In this document: in pieces, positions 9,669 through 21,600 of the stretch
How positions within the stretch are numbered: position 1 is the first letter of the stretch
Layout: the number at the start of each line of letters is the position of its first letter
Origin: Ceratotherium simum simum
Taxonomy: Eukaryota; Chordata; Mammalia; Perissodactyla; Rhinocerotidae
Direction: 5' to 3'
DNA length: 64,000 nt
Assembly: GCF_000283155.1 (NCBI RefSeq)
Contig: NW_004454180.1
Span: forward strand, 19,051,885-19,115,884
Position numbers and translations under genes: made by a program
Notes under the pieces: generated by a model
What the model was told of the DNA's origin: nothing
Database searches by the model: none
Seen by the model: the letters and a program-made list of their open reading frames with translations, nothing else

Positions 9669-12600
9669 GTGAGGGGGCGGGCGGCGGGCAGGCCAAGGCC
9701 GGGAGGGGGCGCTGCCTGAGGGGGAGGGAGGGAATCAGGCCTTGGGCACTGTGCGGAGGGGCGCCTTCGGATGGGGCAAAGAGAGCCAGGAAAACGCATC
9801 ACCGGGAGAGGGGGACTTGCAGGACGAGAAAACCGTGGGAGAATACGCGGGGTGACAGCAAAGCGGCCTGTAAGGGCGGAGGGCACCGTCAGCGGATGGA
9901 GGCCAAGCGGGCTACGGGGAGCGCCGTCGGACGGAACCGAGCGGGCCACAATGGTGCACACCGCTAGTGGAGGCCCCTAGCTGGGAAAGGAAGGGAACTG
10001 TCATGAGGCACCGCGGGCGGCAGGCCCCGGGGGCTGGGGTGAGAGGTGGGGAGGCGTTTAACTGTAGAGGCCTGTGATGCTCAGGGCGGGGGAGGGGGCC
10101 AGGGAGCAGTCAGGCTAAGAAAGACTGGGAATAGGCTTGGAAAGGAGGAGGGGCCTGCCCGCCAGTGCGCTGGGTATGGGTGGGAACCCGGATCCGGGGC
10201 CAAGGGCCGGTGGGGGCAGAGGGTCGGTGCAGGGCCCTGGAATTCCATTCTTCTCCGGAGGACAGCGCAGGCAGTCTAGGCTGCGGGGAGGAGAGAGCGC
10301 GGCGGCGAGATGGAGAATCAGGGTCGCGGATGAGAGAGCCTGGGAACCGACAGGAGAGGGGGCGGGGCCGCGCTGGAGCCGCCCGTGCCCACCCGTTCGG
10401 GCGAGCCCCCAGCATCCTAGGCCTACGTGCTCGCAGTCCTTGCTGGGCGCCGATCCTGCCGCCTGTCCGCGGTCCCGGAGTCAGGGAGGAATGATGTCAT
10501 CGCTGCCGGCGCGGAGGGGATGGAAGGGGGAGGGCGACGCGAGCGCACGGAGGCCAGGCCTAGGGGAGATCAGGCCCGTTGGCCACCACTTCGGGTGGCT
10601 ACCTGACTGGTCTCTCCGCCCCGCAGCGAGGTGAGAGACGCCAAGGCCTAGCCAGCTGGTATAGGGAGAGGGGGAAGGGAAGGAGTGCCCCGGCTCTGTT
10701 CGCTTTTCCTTCTCATTTCCCCTTGGGGCCTGAGGAAGAGCTGGAAGGAGGCAGGGTGGGCCACGAACCTGAAGGTGTGGATGCCCTATTCTCTGAGGTC
10801 TGCTGGAGAGGAGCAGAGCTCTCCAAGTTCTGAAGAGCTGGAGCTCCCTGAGCCTCCTCTGTCTGTGTTAGGTGAGGAGGTAAGGAACAGGTCCTACCCT
10901 TGGGCCCCCAGGCCTCTGGCTAACAGATGTGCTTTGTGGCTTCCTGAGCAAGTAAGCTGCCTACTACAGCAGCCAAGACAGACCTTGGCAGGGACCCATG
11001 ACCGACTCTAAGCCACACCTTTTGGGGGATGGTAGAGAGAATTCTTAGAGGGTACCTAGCAGGAGATAAGTAGCTTTTTCCTAGAACTTAGACAGTTCTA
11101 GAAGCCAAAACAGAGAAGCTTTACAAAAGTGTACAATATTAAACTGGGGAGAGAGATGGTGCTGGACTTTTTTCCTAGTCTGATGCCATCACTGGATTAT
11201 TTGGGAGCCAGATAATCCTGGTGAGAAGCCTGTCCTGTAAGGGCCCACCCCGTGGTTTAGCGGTTAAGTGCGCGTGCTCCACTGCTGGCGGCCTGGGTTC
11301 AGATCCCAGACGAGCACCGACGCACCGCTTCTCCAGCCATGCTGAGGCCGTGTCCCACATACAGCAACTAGAAGGATGTGCAGCTATGACATACAACTAT
11401 CTACTGGGGCTTTGGGGGAAAAATAAATAAATAAATAAATAAAATCATTAAAAAAAAAAAAAAAAAAGAAGTCTGGCCTGTAAACTTGAAGAACTTTGGA
11501 CTGGATTAAGAGAACTTTCCTTTCTAGATTATCTTTCCAGCCAACCTGGCTTGTCAAACTAGATTGACCTCCCAGTTCTAAGCATCTAATTAAGAACCAA
11601 AAGTGAGCATGGATAAGGGATGAGGAGGAGGAGGTCCAAGTGAGTCAGGAGAAGAAAGCAATGAGTTGGTTCTTGCCTCCCATCTGGGGTTCCTAAGAAG
11701 GGAGGCAATAGCTGTCAAGGGAAGGGGAGGAAGGAATGGGTCACCAGGCTCTCTCAGTTGTCCTTGGTGCCTCTGTTATTGCCTGAAGTACTCAAGGATG
11801 GTTTGAGTGAGCAGTGGCCCCAGAAGACTGCTGAGCTGCTTCTGGTCTGTGTGGCTCTGAAGTAGAAGTGCTGATGGCAAGGAGGCACTTAGAAAAGTTG
11901 TGGCTGCCTTCAGACCCTTTCTTTGAAGGCTAAAGGAGCCCTTCTCTGCAAGAGGATCCTTCATTGAGGTCGAATGAGAGCCTTATGGAAGTAACAATAC
12001 AGTCATCCTTCATTTGGGGGTCATAGACATTGCCCTGCAGGTCTCTGCCTCTTGACCCTTGTTCCCAGGCTGAAGTCTAGAGGATCCCCAGAACTCTTTA
12101 AATGCTCTGTGTATTATTGAAATCAGCAGAATCTTGTGTGGAGCTTCCCCAAGAGCCTTCATTTCAGGGCATAAGGAATGAATATGGCATACTGCAGAAG
12201 AAAAGGGCAAAGGGGGTCTTTAGGGGTGTTTGAGTAGACCATAAAAACTAGGGTCTTAGGCTTGGACTCATCTGTGACCTATTTCAATTTTTTCCATTAT
12301 TTACTGAGACCTCTAGGAAGTCTCTCCTCTTCTCTGGACTGTTTTCCCACTTATGAAATGAAGACAAACTATCTCTTTAAAGTTTAAACAATAGCCCCTC
12401 ACTCTCTCTTCCAAAGAATATCATAGAGACCTGATATCATTGATCCATCAGATTTTTTTTTTTCCCTAAAGCCCCAGTAGATAGTTGTATGTCATAGTTG
12501 CACATCCTTCTAGTTGCTGTATGTGGGACACGGCCTCAGCATGGCCGGACAAGCAGTGCATCGGTGCGCGCCCGGGATCCAAACCCCGGCCGCCAGTAGC

Positions 12601-15600
12601 AGAGCACGCGCACTTAACCGCTAAGCCACAGCGCCGGCCCTGATCCATCAGACTTATTCACCAGATATTTACTGAGCATCTGCTCTGTTCCAGATACTAT
12701 ACTAGGTGTTGGGGACACAGTGGTTAGCAACACAGACACCAATAATAGCCCAGCCCTCCTGGAGCTCACAGTTCAGCAGAAGTTTATTGTTCTTGCTGAC
12801 TCCCTCTGTGTGAGCCCCTCCGAGGGGCAGCGTGGAGGCTGTCTCCTTAAGCCCTAAGGGAAACAAGGCAATGCTGATGTCAGATCATTGTCCCTTTCTG
12901 GACCAAGCTGTACTGATGGAGGCTGTCACATGGCTCCATCATCAAATAACCCTCCCCCACCCATAGACATGGGAAGAATCCTGAGGCCATTCCTTACCTG
13001 GAAAGATGAGCTCTAGGGGGAGAGCATCTTTATTTTTTTATTATTTACTTGAAAGAGAAACTCAAGCTTGAAAAGAAGGCCTAGGGGAGTAGCAGGAGCT
13101 GGGAGAGAAGGCACAGCCAGCAGATCTGGGTGTTTCCAAGGTGCTAATTTAAGCATTAGTTCTCAGCTAGTGGGAGGAAGAGGAAGAAGTCCCTGCCCTG
13201 TTGTTGCTGCTGCTGTTGCCACAGCTGCATGGAGCCTCCTGTCTGGGGTGGGAGTTTGCCTGAAGGGAGTGGCCTCCCTCTTTTCCCCATCACACCAATT
13301 ATTTAATTGGCCTGGCTGCATCTCAGCAGCTGAACCAGGCTTGGGCCCATCCCTGAGAGCTCCCCAGTGTCTCTTCCTGTCTCCTTAGGAAAGGAATGAG
13401 AGCTCCTCTTGGAGACCTAGTCCCTGGGCTCCACTCCTGCTGTGGCAATCTAGACAATCCTGAGTGTTTCTAAAGACAGATTTTCCCAAAGAAACTGCCA
13501 GGGATAGGCACACCTTGTGTGTCAGTTCTGTGTCCAAGCCATACATCTCACTGACCTAGGGAAGCTCCCAGCTGTCCAAGGCTCTCTGCTGAGCAATTGG
13601 GTTGAATTTGGGCTATTGTTTGTGTGAGCAGCGGGAGAGGCTCTCTGGCCCTATTGTCTGTCTGCTGGGCTGGCTGGTGCAGCCTCACAGTCTTATGTCT
13701 TCTCTTCGGCTGCAATTGCGGATGAAGAGATTTGTTGCAAAAAAACAAATGGAGCTTTTAAGCACTTAATTGTGCCAGGCAACACCCTGCCTCTTATGTT
13801 GTCAGAGATCAAAGAGACAAATATGGCACCAAATGGGGTCTCTGTAAGCTTGAGAGAAATGCTAGTCTGGCATCCCTGAAACCCAGGTTGTCTATTAACT
13901 CATTTGTTTAGTTCATGAGCATATGCTCAGTTCAAGGTACTTTAAGGATAGAGACAAGTGAGATCTCTCCACTGGGTGGCCAGGAGAAGCATGGGTGCAA
14001 ACAGCTACAGGAAGATTTTAGATACGTATCAGGAAAGAGTGGAGATCAATGGCAGGTGTTCCTGAGAAAGAGTGACACCTCCCTTGGGAGAAGACGAGGA
14101 ATGCTGACATTCTGACCCTTTGACCATGTGAGCTTGGAAAAGAGTTTCAGATTCCTTCTTCCTCCTGACACTCAGGGATGGGAATGGTGAGGACATTAAC
14201 CCAGTGAGTGGGCCACAGCATCTGAAAGTGGCAGAGAGAACATTGTAAAGATAGCAAGAAGCCACTATGGAATATTGACCTACATGTATTCTGTGGTCTG
14301 GGAGCCTTAAGTTGCCTCCTTGTAGTCAGAAGACTTTTCAATATAAGGGTGGATTCTCCGAGTGGGTCATGTGGCTCATGACCCAGTAGTATTTCTCAGT
14401 TTCCAGCAAGAGGCACACCCTTCTGTCTGTTCCTGTATTGCAAAGTGAAGATCACCGGGTTTTCTCAGGCCTCCAGCTCCTCCATTACTACTCATCTCCT
14501 CAGTTAACAAACACTCAGAACTAACTTTCTGCTAGATGTCTTGCTGGGCTCGATAACACAGAACCTTGCTCCAGGGATATGCACAGTCAAGACTAAGGCA
14601 CTAAAGGGTAATGGGCACTGCAAGAAGTAAGAACCAGGTCCTGCAGGGCCAAAGGAAGACAGGAAGGGCTCTCATCAAGTGGTCAGGGAAGGCTTCACAG
14701 AGGAGACACTATGAACTGAATCTTAGAAGAGGACTAGAAGCTTGGCAGACTGATAAGATGAGGAGAGGGCAAGAGTTCCAGGCAAAAGTCGTGGAGGAAG
14801 AAACGAAAGGGTGCATTTGAATGAATGAAGGGTTGTAATTTCAGGAATAACATGATCAAATTTGAGTTTAGGACTATCACTCCAGTAGTGGATGAGAGAC
14901 TGGAGAAGGTGAGATTGGAGACTGGAAAACTAATATGGAGGTGGGTGCAATAATAATCCAGGCAAGAGATGGTGAAGGCCTGCACTAAAGCAGAAAGAGA
15001 GGAGGGGCATATATGCAGATGTTAATCAAGTGGAAGTGGCAGGATGTGCTACCCGTCTGGAGGTGGAGTGGAGAGGTAGGGAGTCAAGGATGACTACCAG
15101 GTTTCTGGCGTGGATTCTGGATGACAAGAGGCACCATCACTACCCCAGGAAATTCAGAGGCCTGTGTGCCTTCTGGCTTCAGGGACTACTTATATGGGAG
15201 AAGGCTGCTGTTTTCCTTTGCTGTGCTGCTGAACCTCCATTCTTGGGGTCATGGGGCACCCAGGAGTCGTGGAAAACCAAAGAGCAGGGTGACATTGGCC
15301 CCACAGGCTCAAAAAGGACACCGAGAAATGTGCTCACCTGCCAGTGAATACTTTCCCCTGCAACCTGCTTTGATGAATGCAAGCGGATTGGCAGCAGCAA
15401 GGAGCCACAGTGGGTTGTTGTTGGGGTTTTTTTTTCCAGCAGCACTTTGATGAAGGAAAAATAAAATCCTTCGTTGGCTGAGTGAGTGTTTTATGTTGCA
15501 GTTTCTGGCCTGGCCTTTTAGCATCATTCTAGCCCAACCTATGGTTTTCTGACTGATTGGCTGAGCTGGGCCCTTTCACTGATTTCTTCTAGAATGGATG

Positions 15601-18600
15601 TGTGATTTACTGCCTCACCTGCAAGAGTCAGAATGGAAAAGGACACATACCTCCCTTCTCTGAGACCAGCCTGGAAAGCTGCACTGGGGAAGAAGCAGCG
15701 CCCAGGCTGCTGTCTTCCAGGCAAGGTGTGCCAAGGGAGCAGGCTTCTGGGGTGAGACCACTCAGAGGGGACTTGGCTTCTTAAAGGCCCAAGCCACGGT
15801 AGCTGGGAGTCAGGCTGAGTAATTTCCAGCCCTCAGCCACCAGCTGCCCTTGACCGACCATAGCCCAGAGTGAACAGAAATGGAAAACAGAGCCTTCTTC
15901 ACTCGAACTTGATTAGCCTCAGGGACCCTCACCCCTCCTTGAAAGGGCAGATGGAGCCTTGTGTCTGGAAAGGGGACATAGGAGACTCAGCTTCCTGGCT
16001 TAGCTGCTTCATGCCTCCCAGCAGACCCTGGGAGAACTGGGGGCAGGAAGGGAAGAATCTGGCTAACAGCAGATACCCAGAGGTGCTGGAAGGAAGCCAG
16101 AGGCGTGGCTCAGCAGGCTCTCACGTCATTGTTTCCTAAGGAGACTGGTAGGAATCTGGCCATCTGGGTGGGAGAAAGGAAGGAAGCAAGGAGGCAGAGC
16201 TGGGACCAGCTCTGGATCTGGCTCTACTCTGGAGTTCAGAAAGTAGCCCATGACCCAAAGGCCTCCCTGTGGGGCAACCAGGGAACTCTGGGCTGTAGGG
16301 AGGGACTCTGGAGTGGGGAATTCATCTAGGAAGGAGGCCCAGGGGATCTGGCCTGGGGGATGGGTAGACAGGGACCAGTAAGGAGTTCCCCCTAGACTTT
16401 ACTTTCTTAGGAGCCAGTTCAAGCAAACATGTACTCGCATTTGCTGTTGCTGTTGTTATTCAGAGACATCAAATTGAGGATCAGATGGTTGTGTTTCTTG
16501 AGGGTCAATTTTAAGTTTCTGTGGTGATGATGATGTGAGTGTGTGCACAAGTAAGAGGGACTAACAGCATGAAGTGTGCTTTCTGAGTGACCATTCTAGC
16601 CCTGAAGGGTGCACATATGACAAGAGGCCACGCCCCGGCAGAAAAGAGCCCAGCTACTGTGGTCCCTGGCCTGGTTTTGCCTGTTTTTGCCACCAGACTC
16701 TTGCCTGTCATAACCAGCGTCCGCCCCATCTTATCTTTCTAGAACAATACCTGAAGGAGTACTTTAAGGTTTATTAAATTAATTGCACCCAAACCATAGA
16801 ATGAGAACCATATATATTTTACTGTGTAGTTAACTTAAATGTAATTATGTACAAGCTATAAATGATTTATACTTCCCACATTAATTTACAATTTTATCCT
16901 TTTTTTTATTAAAGATTTTATTTCTTTATCCCCCCCCCCCAAGCCCCAGTAGATAGTTGTATGTCATAGCTGCACATCCTTCTAGTTGCTGTATGTGGGA
17001 CGCGGCCTCAGCATGGCCCGAGAAGCGGTGCGTCGGTGCGCGCCCGGGATCCGAACCCGGGCCACCAGCAGCAGAGCGCGCGCACTTAACCACTAAGCCA
17101 CGGGGCCGGCCCACAATTTTATCCTTATAAAGGAATTGGTGAAGCCCTCAGCCAAGCATGCTTAGACCAGCATTTCCTATAGTGTATTCTTAGGAATATT
17201 GGTCCTTTGAGATACTCTGTGGGGGGAGAAAAAAGGATCTATAGATTCCTTGGGGAAACACTACCCACTCTATCCCATCAGTGGTATTAGCATTGAGAAG
17301 TCCTGCAGTAAAGAAACCTTCCAGCCTTGTTTAACCCAGTGTTTCCCAAGCTTGAGTAACTATGGAACCTTTTTCATGTTACATCTATCAACATCTCACA
17401 GAACCAATGTGTTTCATGGAATGCTCTTTGGGAAACTCTGGCTTGGAAGTTAGTCTTTCTCTGATCCAGTCTGGTTTATACTCTTCCCAGTGCTTTGGAG
17501 CCTCTTTTATAACCCACACTGTTTTCCCCCATGCTGGCTCCGGTGGGATGTTGCTGCTTTGTGTCAGGTTCTGAACTTGTTACCCTGTTAGGAAGTTCTT
17601 AGCAAACTTTGGTCAAGTGCAGAAGTGAATACTAAGTTTTTCTCATGACATTGCTAAGGGGGTTTTACTTCCCTTCCAGTCCCTCTACTAAATACTGGTT
17701 TGGTGAAACCAGCATTTTCACCGTTAACTTTTTCTTGACCGCTTCATTGAGATGTAATCCATAGACTTTACTTTTAGTCCTAGTGTGGCTGCCGCATGGC
17801 TCAGTTCTCTTTCTTCTTTTCACCTGTGGGCTGGGCTCTGCCCCTTTGTGTTCTGCTAGGCAGGAGAGAATATAAAGATTATAGTCCAAATCTCTCATCT
17901 GGAAGAATCCCATCTCAATTGGGATTTAAGCTGAAAAACTGATTTCCTGATTAGGGTGCCTCAGTACTTCCTCTGCAGTACCATTAAATGTCCCCACTGG
18001 TCACAGCAGCTCAAGGGGCATTCCTGTGTAATCATTTTACACCCCCGACTCCCTGGGCTACATAAAGGAGGGGTGATAAACAGGTTTCACTCCTTATGCT
18101 AGTGCCCGTTGATCAGCAGTGGCTGCCTGGAACGTGTGTTAAGGTGACTTCTGAGGCAGAGTCCTGGTTCAGTGAGAAAGAGTGACATGGTTGATTTTCC
18201 ACGTCTGCCATGGTCTTCAGCAGGGGAGACATCAGTTCTACTGCTCTTCTTGCCATCCCGGCAGCCTGAATCCTCTAGTTATCCTAGGCAAAGAACATAG
18301 GAAAGGCAGACTCTTGGAGATGTCAACCAGCTCAGCAATCTGTTTCACCGAGACTGTTTAAGAGATGAAGGGAGAGGGCCGGCCCCGTGGCTTAGCGGTT
18401 AAGTGCGTGCACTCCGCTGCTGGCGGCCCGGGTTCGGATCCCGGGCGCGCACCAACGCACCGCTTCTCCGGCCATGCTGAGGCCGCGTCCCACATACAGC
18501 AACTAGAAGGATGTGCAACTATGACATACAACCATCTACTGGGGCTTNNNNNNNNNNNNNNNNNNNNNNNNNNNNNNNNNNNNNNNNNNNNNNNNNNNNN

Positions 18601-21600
18601 NNNNNNNNNNNNNNNNNNNNNNNNNNNNNNNNNNNNNNNNNNNNNNNATGATCCTTTGGAAATAAATAGGCCAGGTGAGAGGGATGTGCAACTATGACAT
18701 ACAACCATCTACTGGGGCTTTGGGGGGAAAAAATAAAATAAATAAAATAAATAAAATAATTAAAAAAAATAAAAAGAGATGAAGGGAGAAAACTGATCTT
18801 CCCACCCTGATCTTCAGCACGGGTTTTTGAAGTATTGACTTGATACAAAGTTAATGATCCTTTGGAAATAAATAGGCCAGGTGAGAGGGAGTAACCTTGA
18901 CTCTGCTGAGCAGATAAAAGGGGAAAAGAGGCAGATTCGGGAAGAGATCTCATAAATATCACATAAGTGGTTGGCCACGCTTAAGATGAAACTATAAGCC
19001 CTTGACCAAAGAAGCAAGAAGAAGGAGTAGGCTATGAGAAGAGACCCTTAAGCCAGCAGTTACTGGAGAGGAAAGGCCCCCCAATGGGCTATACAGCCTT
19101 AGCACTCTTTTTCCCAAGCTAAACAGGCCTTGTTTCTTCCTTCTACCATTTTCCCGGATACTGGTTTCCAAATCCCCAGTCATCCTGGCTGCTCTAGTGG
19201 ATACTTTTGAGTTTCTCACCCGTGGAACTAGCCACAGACCTCTCCATGTGATCTACCAGCACAGATTACTGCGGGGCTGCCACCATCCATAATATTGATA
19301 TTGTACTTCTATTATTGTCAGTTGAGCTTTCGCGATCATGTTTAAAGCTGTACCTATTGTTGTACTGCACTCAGGACACATCTGAAACAGGGTAGCCCTC
19401 TGCCTTAGCAGTGTAAAATCAAGGCAAGAACCTGGAATCACATCCTGATCTAGGCTGGCTGCTAACACAGGTAAGGGCCCACTGGAGCTAGTGAGGTGGT
19501 AGCTTCATACTTACTGGAAACTATACCGTGTGTGTGGTGTAATGTGTAATGTGCCTCTTATTCTCAGAGAGGTAACTGGCTGAATTCAGCAATGTGGAAT
19601 TTAAATAGGAATCTAGGTGAGGCTGTGTGATTGGACAGGCTAGGGTAGACCTTCAGAGAGAGCTAGTGCTTATGTGGGCAGAAAGCTTACTGTAAGTCTA
19701 CTATAAGACATAGCCACCAGAAAAGCTAATGTGCTGTTGGGCTGCATTAATAGAAGTATGGAGTTCAGGTCCTAGGAGGTGATAGTCCTATTCTGCACTG
19801 GTCAGTGCTATCTGATGTCCTGCATTCTATGCTGCTATTATCATTCAAGAGAGGGTGTGACTGGAATGAGGAAAGGAGTCAAAACCATGTCATGCGAGAA
19901 CAGTTGGAAGAACTGAGGCTGTTCAGCCTGTAAAAGAAAGCAGTCTCAGGGAAAGCATTTTAAAGTTTTCAAATGCCTAAAGCACTGGAATTAAGAAAGG
20001 AAAGACAGTTAGACTTCATATTACCTGTGGCTTCACAGGGAGAAACCAGGGCCATTGGGCAAGAACGTGAGCATGCTTCTACCTCTGGACTCCATTGCCT
20101 CCTCTTCCCTGTGGTAGCAGTTCTTAAACTGGGCCAGAGGCCAGGGCACCTGGAAGACATGTTGCTCTTTGCCAAATGCAAAAGTAGGAGCTAGGAACAA
20201 CATTGCAGCAATGAACATGGCTCTGTTATGTGTGTGCAATGCAAATATGTCCAAAAAAAGCCACTGTGGAGCTTGTTATGAGCAACACTTCCCTAGTCTT
20301 CTGATATGTGTTTGCTAATCTTTCCCATCTTTCAAGTCCTGTCACAAAAATGCCACCTTCTTCATGCATCCTTTTCTTTCCTTCAGTAGGGTATGAACTC
20401 TCCATTCTACCTGTCCTGTGGCCTGAATCCATTGTCTTTGTGTGAAGTTTATGGGTGCAGTTGTCTTATCCTTATCTTAAATTCCTTTTTAAGATAGATG
20501 AAAAGAGGTTTCCAAAGCACCTGAACCACCTTGTGAAGTAGATTGGGAAAATTGCTTTTGCCCATTTTACAGATATATCCAGAAAGGTAAATGGGCTTGG
20601 CCAGTACCCAGCTAGAGGTTGGCATGGCCCAGACTAGAACCCAGGTATCCTGACTCCCAGGCCCATGATATTTCCTTCACAATTTGGGACCTAATTAAGT
20701 TCTTCTGCATCAACTTAAACTTCTCCACTGGCTTTAGAGGCATCTACACTAGACTTTTGCCCCTCCCAGCTGGCCATACTTTCTACTATTCATGCCAAAT
20801 TTCTTTCTAGTACGTCCAGCCAGGCCCTTCACCTCCTCTCGTCTATTGACATCCTGAGGCCTCCTCTCCTCTTAAGAATTCTCTCCCGTCTCTTTCTCTG
20901 CTTATTCCATTCCTACCCATTCTTTAGAAGTCCGTATAAACTCCCCTTCTCCAGGAAGCCTTCCCTGACTATTCTAGTGAGCTTCCAACCCATCCCCAAA
21001 GCTTCTCTGACCTCTAGCACATAACTTGATACAGATCATATCCTGATTTGGGGTGTCCACTTTGATGGGTTGTGTTGTGAGTCTCACCATCCCAACTCCC
21101 CTTTAAACTCCTATAGCTTCTGCCCCCAGAGCTTACAGTCTGGCAAAGAAGAGACTTGCTCTCATGAAACAGAACTACAGAGGAATATAGCAGGTTCCTT
21201 TAAGGATGAGTAAGAGTGGAGAGGAGGTTGGGAGGTGATTCTAGGGAGGAGACCAGTAGAGACCCAGAGGGGGATGAGTAGGTGGGAGTTAGTGAATGGA
21301 GTAGAAAGTACGTGTGGGGAATTGTGGGAGATTCAGGGGGATACGTGGATTGGGGTTTGTTCATTATTCAAAAAATATCTTTTGAGCATCTGCTATATGC
21401 AACACACTGTACCAGACACAGGGAACGATATAATGAATAAAGCAAACATGGTCCCTGGCTTTATGAGCTGACAAGCCAGTGCGAGAGACAGATACTAAAC
21501 AAAGTGCACAAACGAAATTACAATTACAAAGTATGACAAGTGATAGAAAAGACAAGTACAAGGTAGCATGACATGGGCCGGCCCCGTGGCTTAGGGGTTA

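Larger units (their letters stand above)
18376..18773 (+). mobile_element. ERE SINE, short-tail form, broken by an assembly gap
   Basis: Head and body occupy 18376-18547. The A-rich tail resumes at 18721. A 16-bp duplication, aagagatgaagggaga, flanks the element at about 18360-18375 and 18774-18789. The intervening 18548-18720 is gap plus duplicated flank. Confidence 0.85.

Noticed and set aside
9272..9967. 231-codon open frame across the CpG island
   Set aside because: It needs a GTG start, is not in the FAM219A frame and crosses a confirmed splice donor at 9669. Its Arg/Pro/Ala-rich product is typical of chance frames in GC-rich DNA.
18358..18962. Open frames containing a run of X
   Set aside because: They are products of the 100-N gap and the duplicated flanks around it.
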